Source: Dysgonamonadaceae bacterium (GTDB taxonomy: Bacteria; Bacteroidota; Bacteroidia; Bacteroidales; Azobacteroidaceae). From it: a stretch of 22,878 nucleotides of DNA. The position numbers and the translations under genes were made by a program. Where the stretch lies: assembly GCA_031284225.1 (NCBI GenBank), contig JAITAH010000140.1, forward strand, positions 1 through 22,878. The letters run 5' to 3'. This document shows, piece by piece, positions 8,837-15,777 of the stretch; within the stretch, counting starts at the first letter, position 1; each line of letters starts with the position of its first letter. The notes under the pieces are model-generated. The model was given only the letters and a program-made list of their open reading frames with translations. It was not told the DNA's origin and ran no database searches.

Positions 8837-9227
8837 AAGGAAACAAGCATTGATTATAACCACATTCTTCGACAGATTATTGCCGAAATACAATCTACGC
8901 GAGTTATTGTCGCCAAGCGTGTAAATGCTTCTGTGATGCAGATGTACTGGAATATTGGCAAACGCTTGTCGGAGGAGGAACTGGAAAAAGGTTACGGCGC
9001 CGGCGTTGACGAACGCTTATCATTTGACTTGAAAAATGACTTTCCGGATACGACCGGTTTTTATCTGCGTAACTTGTAGGACATGAAACGGTTTTATGAG
9101 TTTTACAGTCAAGAAGATGAAAAACTGCGACAAGCTGTGGCCGTTTTACCGCGATTACCGGTTGCCGTTTCCTGCCGACGAGTTAAAGGAATTGATAAGC
9201 AGGGAAAAGAAAGAAGCTGTGGAATAG
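8837..9227 (+). pseudogene. Broken DUF1016 (YhcG-type, PDDEXK nuclease family) gene
   Basis: One frame reads ETSIDYNHILRQIIAEIQ, then VNASVMQMYWNIGKRLSEEE, GYGAGVDERLSFDLKNDFPD and TGFYLRNL, which is the N-terminal DUF1016 domain pattern. Three lesions are visible. The expected ATG seems changed to AAG (8837-8839, before GAAACAAGC). A TAG at 9077-9079 stands where relatives usually have Trp after RNL. After about 9140 the reading switches frame: a different frame continues LPFPADELKELISREKKEAVE to a TAG at 9225-9227. Intact relatives are about 300-380 residues, so most of the gene, including the nuclease domain, is deleted. The family is frequently linked to mobile or restriction-type loci; no such neighbours remain here. 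Assignment rests on recalled family motifs. Confidence 0.75.
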
Positions 9228-9236
9228 AAAGAAGCA

Positions 9237-9253
9237 AACAGCAGCGGGCTGTT
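9237..9253. terminator. Hairpin between convergent genes
   Basis: AACAGC (9237-9242) and GCTGTT (9248-9253) form a 6-bp stem with a 5-nt loop. It lies 4 bp beyond the cupin stop codon on the minus strand and just after the pseudogene end on the plus strand. T-rich but interrupted tracts follow on both strands, so it may act as a weak bidirectional terminator. Confidence 0.45.
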
Positions 9254-9257
9254 AATG

Positions 9258-9764
9258 TTATTCCTTTTTCTTTTCGATTTCTTCCCATTTCTCCCGGATA
9301 TTTGCCTCTCCGGCGAAATAGTCCAATTGAGCAGCTTTGTCGAATATCTCGTAAGAGGGAACGAGGAAAATTTTATTCGAATCGGGATATTCGCACACGT
9401 CGTACCCGATAAAAATACTTATATCTAAATAAACACAGGGTTCTGCCGTATGATTGTACAACTGATGCGCTCCCGTTTCGCCCTTTTCAAAAAATATCAA
9501 ATCGCCGCTCTCCACAATTTCCAATCCTTTGGGCGTTCTCAGCGTGGCAGAGCCGGAGATGAGCATAAACAACTCCTCCGCATACCTGTGAAAATGGTAA
9601 GCAAAAGCGTATTGACCCGGATTTAACTGCCGCAAGTCGAAGTTCAGGTTTTGAGGCTTCATCCCCGCCTTTGCGATAGAAACATCGGAGCATATCCGGA
9701 AGTTGTCTATCTTGTTCGGGTCTTCTTTGAATTCCCGTTGGGATGATTTGAAAATGGTTGCCAT
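9258..9764 (-). CDS. Small cupin-domain protein
   Basis: This is a 168-residue single-domain cupin. Seen: cupin motif 1 as HFHRYAEELFMLISG, with two His and a Glu for metal binding, and motif 2 as GDLIFFEKGETGAHQLYN with the third His. A C-terminal helix rich in Glu and Lys ends the protein. I chose the ATG at 9764 (MATIFKSS). An in-frame ATG at 9809 is upstream of the -7 box at 9794-9787 and therefore probably not transcribed. Cupins of this kind bind a metal and often act as sugar isomerases or small-molecule sensors or dioxygenases; the substrate is unknown. It is divergent from the LacI-family regulator gene, so a link to sugar metabolism is possible but unproven. Confidence 0.85.
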   Translation of the reverse strand: MATIFKSSQREFKEDPNKIDNFRICSDVSIAKAGMKPQNLNFDLRQLNPGQYAFAYHFHRYAEELFMLISGSATLRTPKGLEIVESGDLIFFEKGETGAHQLYNHTAEPCVYLDISIFIGYDVCEYPDSNKIFLVPSYEIFDKAAQLDYFAGEANIREKWEEIEKKKE

Positions 9765-9786
9765 ATTGTTCGTATTGTTATGGGGA

Positions 9787-9794
9787 CAAAGGTA
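9787..9794 (-). promoter_or_regulatory. -7 element of the cupin gene
   Basis: On the minus strand TACCTTTG (9794 down to 9787) matches TAnnTTTG and lies 22 bp before the ATG at 9764. No clear TTG was found at the ideal distance. It decides the start: an alternative ATG at 9809 lies upstream of it. Confidence 0.5.
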
Positions 9795-9843
9795 ATAAAA
9801 ATCAACCACTAACTATTCTGGTGCAATTGATAAAGAAAAAATT

Positions 9844-9873
9844 TTGATAGTTATAAAATCCATCGTATTTTTG
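9844..9873 (+). promoter_or_regulatory. Predicted promoter of the hexuronate operon
   Basis: TTG at 9844-9846 (within TTTTG), exactly 19 bp, then TATTTTTG at 9866-9873 is a full match to the Bacteroidota promoter consensus. Transcription should start near 9880, just upstream of the candidate operator. It is the only strong promoter I see ahead of the 11-kb gene chain. Confidence 0.65.
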
Positions 9874-9885
9874 TAGAAAATTTTC

Positions 9886-9901
9886 CTGTGTACGCACACG
9901 G
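9886..9901. promoter_or_regulatory. Candidate LacI-family operator
   Basis: CTGTGTACGCACACGG is an imperfect palindrome centred on CG (9893/9894): the GTGT and ACAC arms pair, as do the central C-G and an outer C-G, with mismatches at two symmetric positions. LacI-family regulators typically bind even palindromes with a central CG. It lies just after the predicted transcription start and 26 bp before the regulator ATG, a position suited to autorepression. No second copy was found by eye. Confidence 0.45.
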
Positions 9902-9927
9902 TTGTTGTCTGGAAAAACACGAAGCAA

Positions 9928-11001
9928 ATGGATAAGCATCATCAAAAAATACGGATTAAGGATATCGCCCTTTTGGCCGGCGTTTCGGAAGGAACGGTCG
10001 ATCGCGTTATTCACCACCGGGGCGAAGTGTCGATGAAAAGCCAGGAAGCCGTCGATAAAGCGCTGAAAGAATTGAACTACTCGCCCAATTTGTTTGCCCG
10101 TTCCCTGGCGTCTAAAAAACATTATCGCTTTGTATGTCTGATACCCCGCCATCAAACGGAAGATTACTGGGAGGTGGTGGACAACAGTTTCGACGAGGCC
10201 GGCCGGGAATTTGAGAATCACAACGTATCTATCGAGAAAAAATATTTCGACCAGTGGGCGGTATCTTCGTTTGTCGAAGTGGCGGCCGGCGTTTTATCGA
10301 AAGCGCCGGACGCGGTTATTTTCCCGCCGGTTTTTCAAAAAGAAACGCTCGCCTTTACGGCCAGGTTGTCGGAACGTCATATCCCGTTTTCCTTCTTCGA
10401 TTCCATGATGGAGTCTGCGGATTTCTTAACGTATTACGGGCAAAATTCGTTCCACAGCGGCTATCTGGCCGCTCATTTGTTGCTGACCGGCTTGCCTGCG
10501 AACGCTCAAGTGCTGGTAGCGCGCACCCAACGTCAGCAAGGAGTGTTTTCCAATCAAACCGCTAACCGCTACCAGGGATTTTTGAAATACATCGAAGATT
10601 ACGGATTGCAGAAACGGTTGCACCCGATCGACCTTTTGCTGACGGATGACGACGCCTTCAACCAACTGCTGTTACGGAAAATCATCGCACAACACGGCAC
10701 TATTCAGGCCGCCGTTACCTTTAACTCAAAAGTGTATCGACTGGTCGGCTATCTGGAAAACTTACACCCAACCGGCGTCCGCCTGTTGGGTTACGATTTA
10801 TTGAAAAAAAACGCCGAGTACCTCAAACAGGGCGTCGTGTCGTACTTGATTGCGCAACGTCCCGAAAAGCAAGTCTATTGTTCGGTGCGCGATATGTGCC
10901 GAGAATTGATTTTCAAACAGTCGGTTACAAAAATCAACTACGTGCCGATCGACATTTTAATGAAAGAGAATATCGACTATTATATGAACTTTAAAGAATA
11001 A
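9928..11001 (+). CDS. LacI-family transcriptional regulator of the hexuronate operon
   Basis: This is a DNA-binding regulator with a periplasmic-binding-protein-like sensor domain. Seen in the 357 residues: the N-terminal LacI helix-turn-helix and hinge region (about 9-65, IRIKDIALLAGVSEGTVDRVIHHRGEVS ... KELNYSPNLFARSLA), then a sugar-binding-type domain to the end. Position 8 of the HTH (GVSEGTVDRVI) differs from the classical GVSxxTVSRVL. It is the first gene after the promoter and candidate operator, and yhcH starts 4 bp after its stop, so it probably controls its own operon. A hexuronate or KDG-type effector is inferred from the neighbours. It is not the IclR-type KdgR of enterobacteria. 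Confidence 0.92.
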   Translation: MDKHHQKIRIKDIALLAGVSEGTVDRVIHHRGEVSMKSQEAVDKALKELNYSPNLFARSLASKKHYRFVCLIPRHQTEDYWEVVDNSFDEAGREFENHNVSIEKKYFDQWAVSSFVEVAAGVLSKAPDAVIFPPVFQKETLAFTARLSERHIPFSFFDSMMESADFLTYYGQNSFHSGYLAAHLLLTGLPANAQVLVARTQRQQGVFSNQTANRYQGFLKYIEDYGLQKRLHPIDLLLTDDDAFNQLLLRKIIAQHGTIQAAVTFNSKVYRLVGYLENLHPTGVRLLGYDLLKKNAEYLKQGVVSYLIAQRPEKQVYCSVRDMCRELIFKQSVTKINYVPIDILMKENIDYYMNFKE

Positions 11002-11005
11002 AAGT

Positions 11006-11452
11006 ATGATTCTGGATGTATTGGAAAACACTGCCCGTTATGAAACGTTGAATCCCCGTTTCAAACAAGCTTTCGACTTTCTGAAAACGATCGATGGAGC
11101 GGCATTGCCGCTGGGCAAAATGGATTTGGATGGTAAAAATTTGTATGTCAACGTACAGGAAGTCGAAGGTAAAACGCCGGAAATCGCCCGGATGGAAACC
11201 CACGACGATTATATCGACATTCAGGTTCCGCTTTCCGCCACGGAAACCATGGGCTGGCTGGCGCGTAAAAACCTGAAACACCTAACGGAGGCTTACAATG
11301 CGGAAAAAGACATCGCTTTCTATGCCGACAAGACGGAAAACTTAATCCGCGTGCAACCCGGCGAATTTGCCGTTTTCTTCCCCGAAGACGGACATCAACC
11401 TTGCATCGGTCAGGGGAAAATCAAGAAAATAATCATCAAAGTAAGAATATAA
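11006..11452 (+). CDS. YhcH/YjgK/YiaL-family protein (DUF386)
   Basis: This is a 148-residue cupin-like protein of the DUF386 family, related to E. coli YhcH and YjgK and to the beta subunit of evolved beta-galactosidase (EbgC). Seen: the METHDDYIDIQVPLSATE segment with His66, and near the end FFPEDGHQPCIG followed by a basic IKKIIIKVRI tail, both typical of the family. Relatives are thought to bind a metal and possibly help sugar anomers or open-chain forms interconvert. Here it sits between the regulator (4-bp gap) and uxaB (2-bp gap), so a role on a hexuronate or an acid intermediate is a reasonable inference. The reaction has not been shown from this sequence. Confidence 0.85.
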   Translation: MILDVLENTARYETLNPRFKQAFDFLKTIDGAALPLGKMDLDGKNLYVNVQEVEGKTPEIARMETHDDYIDIQVPLSATETMGWLARKNLKHLTEAYNAEKDIAFYADKTENLIRVQPGEFAVFFPEDGHQPCIGQGKIKKIIIKVRI

Positions 11453-11454
11453 TC

Positions 11455-12897
11455 ATGGAAAATCCGAATAGAAAAACAGTTGCAAACGCTCAACGGTATC
11501 CCGAACGCATCCTTCAGTTCGGCGAAGGCAATTTTCTCCGCGCTTTCGTGGACTGGATTGTTTACACGATGAATAAAGCGGTGAATTTCAATACCGGAGT
11601 CGTTGTCGTGCAACCGCTCCCGGTCGGAATGGTGGATCTGCTGAACGAGCAGGACGGCCTGTATCACCTGAATTTGCAAGGAATCGATCACGGACAAACC
11701 GTGGATAGCATCGAGTTGATCGACGTGGTAACGCGCGGCCTCAATCCGTATTCGCAGTTCGACGAATACCTGAAACTTGCGGAAAATCCGGACTTGCGGT
11801 TCGTGATTTCCAACACCACCGAAGCGGGAATCGCTTTCGATCCGGCTTGCCGCTTGGACGATCGCCCCGCCAAATCCTATCCGGGAAAACTGACGCAATT
11901 GCTCCATCACCGGTATCAAACCTTCAACGGCGCTGCCGGTAAGGGCTGGATTATTTTCCCCTGCGAATTGATTTTCCATAATGGCGACGAATTGAAAAAA
12001 TGTATCCGCCAATACATCGACCTGTGGCAGTTGGGCGAAGATTTCCGTCAATGGTTCGATACGGCTTGTGGCGTGTATAGCACGCTGGTCGATCGGATTG
12101 TGCCGGGTTTCCCCAAAGATACCATCGAAGAAATACGCCACCGTATCCGGTACAACGACCGGCTGGTGGTGAAAGCCGAGATTTTCCATCTGTGGGTCAT
12201 CGAAGCGCCGGAATCGGTAGCCGCGGAGTTCCCGGCCGGAAAAGCCGGTCTGAACGTATTGTTCGTTCCAAGCGAAAAACCCTATCACGAACGGAAAGTT
12301 ACGTTGCTGAACGGGCCGCACACCGTATTATCGCCCGTCGGCTACCTGTCCGGTCTGGATACCGTGCGCGAATGTGTGGAAGATGCAACGATTGGGAAAT
12401 TTGTCCATCAAGTAATGTACAACGAATTGTTGCCAACCTTGGATTTACCGAAAAAAGAATTGGAACAATATGCCGGCGACGTGCTCGACCGCTTCCGCAA
12501 TCCTTTTGTCAAGCATTTTGTTACCAGTATTATGCTCAATTCGTTTCCGAAATACAAGACGCGCGATTTGCCCGGATTGAAGATTTATCTGGAACGAACC
12601 GGTCATTTACCTGCCGGTTTGGTACTCGGATTAGCCGCTATTATCACCTATTACAAAGGAGGCAAACGCGGTAATGACGAAATCGTACCCAACGATGATA
12701 AAGCCATCCTCGACTTATTGACTGCGCTTTGGAAGACGAACGATGTGGCGCAAGTAGCTCAAGGCGTTCTGTCCGCCGAATTTATCTGGGGCGAAGACTT
12801 GAACCAAATACCGGGATTGACGGAAAAGCTTACGGGGTATTTACAATCCATCCAAACGAAAGGGATGAAGGAAACCGTATTGTATGAAATACATTAA
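11455..12897 (+). CDS. uxaB: Tagaturonate reductase (altronate oxidoreductase)
   Basis: This NADH-dependent enzyme of the mannitol dehydrogenase family reduces D-tagaturonate to D-altronate in galacturonate breakdown. I start at ATG 11455 (MENPNRKTV), giving 480 residues, close to the usual 483; a longer in-frame start at 11401 would lie inside yhcH. Seen: an N-terminal nucleotide-binding region (RILQFGEGNFLRAFVDW), the NTTEAGI segment, and the catalytic signature KVTLLNGPH with K281, N286 and H289, the spacing of the Lys-Asn-His triad known in mannitol 2-dehydrogenase. The next gene, uxaA, dehydrates its product and overlaps it by 14 bp. A fructuronate reductase activity cannot be excluded by sequence alone, but the UxaA partner favours tagaturonate. 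Confidence 0.93.
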   Translation: MENPNRKTVANAQRYPERILQFGEGNFLRAFVDWIVYTMNKAVNFNTGVVVVQPLPVGMVDLLNEQDGLYHLNLQGIDHGQTVDSIELIDVVTRGLNPYSQFDEYLKLAENPDLRFVISNTTEAGIAFDPACRLDDRPAKSYPGKLTQLLHHRYQTFNGAAGKGWIIFPCELIFHNGDELKKCIRQYIDLWQLGEDFRQWFDTACGVYSTLVDRIVPGFPKDTIEEIRHRIRYNDRLVVKAEIFHLWVIEAPESVAAEFPAGKAGLNVLFVPSEKPYHERKVTLLNGPHTVLSPVGYLSGLDTVRECVEDATIGKFVHQVMYNELLPTLDLPKKELEQYAGDVLDRFRNPFVKHFVTSIMLNSFPKYKTRDLPGLKIYLERTGHLPAGLVLGLAAIITYYKGGKRGNDEIVPNDDKAILDLLTALWKTNDVAQVAQGVLSAEFIWGEDLNQIPGLTEKLTGYLQSIQTKGMKETVLYEIH

Positions 12898-14368
12898 AAT
12901 CAATCCGGCCGATAACGTAGCCGTAGCGCTGACCGATTTACATTCGGGCGAATCCATCGCCACCGGCGATTCGACGATTACGCTTGTTTCGGAGGTTCCC
13001 GCCGGACACAAATTTGCATTGGAAGCCATTCCGGAAAGCGGCGATGTTGTCAAATACGGATATCCCATCGGGTATGCCCGTCAGGCGATTGCCGCCGGCG
13101 AATGGATCAACGAAAAAACCATTAAAACCCATTTGTCCGGTTTGCTGGATTACGAATACCATCCGCAAGACGTTCAATTAACGATTCCGAACCGGCATTT
13201 GACATTCAAAGGCTATCGGCGAACGAACGGCGAAGCAGGCGTCCGCAACGAAATCTGGATCATTCCCACCGTCGGGTGCGTCAATGGAATTGTAACTGCG
13301 CTGGCCGAACGGTTGCGCCAAGAAACTCAAGCCAAAGGAGTGGACGCCATTGTGGCTTATCCGCACAATTACGGCTGTTCGCAGTTGGGTGACGACCACG
13401 AAAACACCCGGAAAATATTGCGCGATATGGTACGGCATCCCAATGCCGGCGGCGTATTGATTGTGGGTTTAGGTTGCGAAAACAACCAGTTAAGCGCTTT
13501 CCGGGAAATGCTGGGCGACTACGATCCCGCCCGCGTCCGCTTTATCGAAACCCAGAAAGTTGCGGACGAACTGGAAGAAGGCATGACGCTGTTGCGGGAA
13601 ATCTACGACGTCGCTTCTCAGGATATTCGGGAAGACCTGCCGGTTTCCGAACTGAAAATCGGATTGAAATGCGGCGGATCGGACGGTTTTTCCGGCATCA
13701 CCGCCAATCCCTTGTTGGGCGTATTTTCCGATTTCCTGATTGCTCAGGGCGGCAGTACGGTGCTGACCGAAGTTCCGGAAATGTTCGGCGCCGAAACTCT
13801 TTTGATGAATCGTTGCATCAACGAAGCGGTATTCGACAAAACGGTGCATCTGATCAATGATTTCAAGGATTATTTTATGCAAAACAATCAGCCGGTGTAC
13901 GAAAATCCTTCCCCCGGCAACAAAGCCGGCGGCATTTCCACATTGGAAGAAAAATCGTTGGGATGTACTCAAAAATGCGGCCAATCGTTGGTGCAAGACG
14001 TATTAAAATATGGCGATCGTATCCAAACCAAAGGATTGAATCTGCTGAGCGCTCCGGGAAACGATTTGGTGGCGGCAACGGCTTTGGCGGCATCCGGTTG
14101 CCACATCGTGCTGTTTACTACCGGACGCGGAACGCCTTTCGGCACCTTTGTTCCAACGGTCAAGGTTTCGACCCACTCGGATTTGTATCGACGAAAACCG
14201 GGATGGATCGATTTCAATGCCGGTACCATCGTCGAAAATGAAACCCTTGATGCTGTGAAGGAAAAATTCATTAACTTTGTCCTTCAAGTAGCAAGCGGAA
14301 ATGAGGTGAATAACGAGAAAAAAGGGTTTCGGGAAATCGCCATTTTCAAAACAGGAGTTACTTTATAA
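12884..14368 (+). CDS. uxaA: Altronate dehydratase
   Basis: UxaA removes water from D-altronate to give 2-keto-3-deoxy-D-gluconate; the family is Fe(II)- or Mn(II)-dependent. The 494 residues are the usual length. Seen: an N-terminal SAF domain (about 1-75, with VPAGHKFALEAI), then the catalytic part with GYRRTNGEAGVRNEIWIIPTVGC, AYPHNYGCSQLG, VGLGCENNQLSAF, LKCGGSDGFSGITANP, EKSLGCTQKCGQS and FTTGRGTPFGTFVPTVK. These Cys/His/Gly-rich segments are hallmarks of the family. It starts inside the end of uxaB (14-bp overlap), suggesting translational coupling. After its stop the chain is interrupted by an array of 42-bp repeats before kduI. Confidence 0.97.
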   Translation: MKYIKINPADNVAVALTDLHSGESIATGDSTITLVSEVPAGHKFALEAIPESGDVVKYGYPIGYARQAIAAGEWINEKTIKTHLSGLLDYEYHPQDVQLTIPNRHLTFKGYRRTNGEAGVRNEIWIIPTVGCVNGIVTALAERLRQETQAKGVDAIVAYPHNYGCSQLGDDHENTRKILRDMVRHPNAGGVLIVGLGCENNQLSAFREMLGDYDPARVRFIETQKVADELEEGMTLLREIYDVASQDIREDLPVSELKIGLKCGGSDGFSGITANPLLGVFSDFLIAQGGSTVLTEVPEMFGAETLLMNRCINEAVFDKTVHLINDFKDYFMQNNQPVYENPSPGNKAGGISTLEEKSLGCTQKCGQSLVQDVLKYGDRIQTKGLNLLSAPGNDLVAATALAASGCHIVLFTTGRGTPFGTFVPTVKVSTHSDLYRRKPGWIDFNAGTIVENETLDAVKEKFINFVLQVASGNEVNNEKKGFREIAIFKTGVTL

Positions 14369-14929
14369 AACGATAAACGGATGAAACGAAGCCTGATTTT
14401 TGTCAAACTGCCCCACTTCCATCACCGCGCAGATGCTGCGCCAAACGGAGGAACGAATGATTCCCGCCGAATTTTCACATTTCGGAAACCGGAACGAAAT
14501 AATTCGATCGATTTTTCACATTCCCGAAGTCGGGAACGAAAGAATCCCAACGAATTTTCACATTCCCGGAGTCGGGAACGAATGATTTCGATCGATTTTT
14601 CACATTCTCGGAGTCGGGAACGAATGTTTTCGACCGAATTTTCACATTTCCGGAATCGGGAACGAATGATTTCGATCGATTTTTCACATTCCCGGAATCG
14701 GGAACGAATGATTTCGATCGAATTTTCACATTCCCGGAATCGGGAACGAATAATTTCGATCGAATTTTCACATTCCCGGAATCGGGAACGAAAGAATTCG
14801 ATCGAATTTTCACATTCCCGGAACCGGGAACGAATGATTTCGACCGATTTTTCACATTCCCGAACACGGGAACGAATGATTCCCGTCGATTTTTCACATT
14901 AATGAATTAAAAAACAAATTATTTTACGT
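14369..14929. other. Intercistronic region uxaA-kduI
   Basis: This 561-bp gap is exceptional, since all other gaps in the operon are 1-22 bp. It consists mainly of the 42-bp repeat array. The 81 bp before the array hold no gene I recognise. The 29 bp after it are AT-rich and lead into the kduI ATG; no clear TAnnTTTG promoter is present. Confidence 0.8.
14450..14900. repeat. Tandem array of 42-bp units with paired palindromes
   Basis: Ten units begin with CACATT at 14476, 14517, 14559, 14601, 14643, 14685, 14727, 14769, 14811 and 14853, with a partial unit at 14895 and half a unit before the first. All periods are 42 bp except the first (41 bp). Each unit has TTCCCG, a 4-nt loop (GAAT, GAGT, GAAC, AAGT or ACA-type) and CGGGAA, then GAATGAT, and in most units TTCGATCGAA or a near relative, then TTTTCA. 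Substitutions concentrate in the loop and tail. The partial unit at the left edge and the last unit share GATTCCCG in place of GATTTCGA. All this lies within the operon, in the sense direction of its mRNA. Confidence 0.95.
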
Positions 14930-15772
14930 ATGAAAACAAATTATGAATTACGCTATGCAGCGCATCCGGAAGATGTAAAGCAGTACGATACCGCTCGATT
15001 ACGGAAAGAGCATTTGATTGAAACGCTGTTTACTTCCGACGAAGTGAATCTGGTTTATACGCTCTACGACCGCTTGATTGTGGGCGGAGCTATGCCCGTC
15101 AAAGAAAAACTCCTTCTGGAAACCATCGATCCCCTGAAATCGACGCACTTCCTTTCGCGCCGCGAAATAGGGATCTACAACGTAGGAGGCCCCGGAAAAG
15201 TGGTAGTAGATAATACTCCTTTCGATTTGAATTACAAAGAAGCCCTGTATATAGGCTCCGGCGACCGGCGCGTGGTGTTTGAGAGTTCAGATCCGGCCTA
15301 TCCGGCGAAATTCTATTTCAATTCGGCCACGGCTCATCGCAACTATCCCGACAAGAAAGTAACGAAAGCCGATGCGGTTGTTGCGGAAATGGGTTCGTTG
15401 GAAGGATCCAATCATCGGAATATCAATAAAATGCTTGTTTCGCAAGTATTACCGACCTGCCAGTTGCAAATGGGGATGACCGAACTCCTTCCCGGAAGCG
15501 TTTGGAATACCATGCCGGCGCATATTCACAGTCGGCGCATGGAAGCCTATTTCTATTTTGAAGTGCCCGAAGGTCAGGCCGTTTGCCATTTCATGGGCGA
15601 ACCGACGGAAACCCGCCATATCTGGATGAAAGGCGATCAAGCGGTTATATCTCCGCAATGGTCGATCCATTCGGCGGCGGCGACCCGCAACTATACGTTT
15701 ATCTGGGGAATGGCCGGCGAGAATCTGGATTACGGCGATCAAGACTTTTTCAAAGAAACAGACTTAAAATAA
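14930..15772 (+). CDS. kduI: 5-dehydro-4-deoxy-D-glucuronate isomerase
   Basis: KduI converts 5-keto-4-deoxyuronate (from unsaturated uronates released from pectin) to 2,5-diketo-3-deoxygluconate. The 280 residues match the usual 278. Seen: the zinc ligands in PAHIHSRRMEAYFYFE, H198, H200 and E205, and H247 in PQWSIHSAAATRNYTFIWGM, all offset by two from H196, H198, E203 and H245 of the E. coli enzyme. The N-terminal half is a second cupin-like repeat with FLSRREIGIYNVGGPGKV. It is followed after 5 bp by kduD, the next pathway step. It is the first gene after the repeat array, so its expression could be affected by that array. Confidence 0.97.
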   Translation: MKTNYELRYAAHPEDVKQYDTARLRKEHLIETLFTSDEVNLVYTLYDRLIVGGAMPVKEKLLLETIDPLKSTHFLSRREIGIYNVGGPGKVVVDNTPFDLNYKEALYIGSGDRRVVFESSDPAYPAKFYFNSATAHRNYPDKKVTKADAVVAEMGSLEGSNHRNINKMLVSQVLPTCQLQMGMTELLPGSVWNTMPAHIHSRRMEAYFYFEVPEGQAVCHFMGEPTETRHIWMKGDQAVISPQWSIHSAAATRNYTFIWGMAGENLDYGDQDFFKETDLK

Positions 15773-15777
15773 AAAAT

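Noticed and set aside
9083..9412. An apparent 109-residue plus-strand gene starting MKRFYEFYSQ
   Set aside because: Its beginning belongs to the broken DUF1016 gene and its end runs antisense through the cupin gene.
14750..14757. A TAATTTCG resembling a promoter -7 box in the repeat array
   Set aside because: It differs from TAnnTTTG at the seventh position, occurs only in one repeat unit and has no TTG at the right distance.
14381..14902. A 173-codon plus-strand open frame across the repeat array
   Set aside because: It consists mostly of translated repeats whose openness follows from the 42-bp period, and the opposite strand is equally open. Kept as a repeat, with the coding option noted as a finding.
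15583..15777. An upstream extension of the kduD frame into kduI
   Set aside because: The extra 65 residues overlap kduI, are not SDR-like, and the ATG at 15778 fits the family start exactly.
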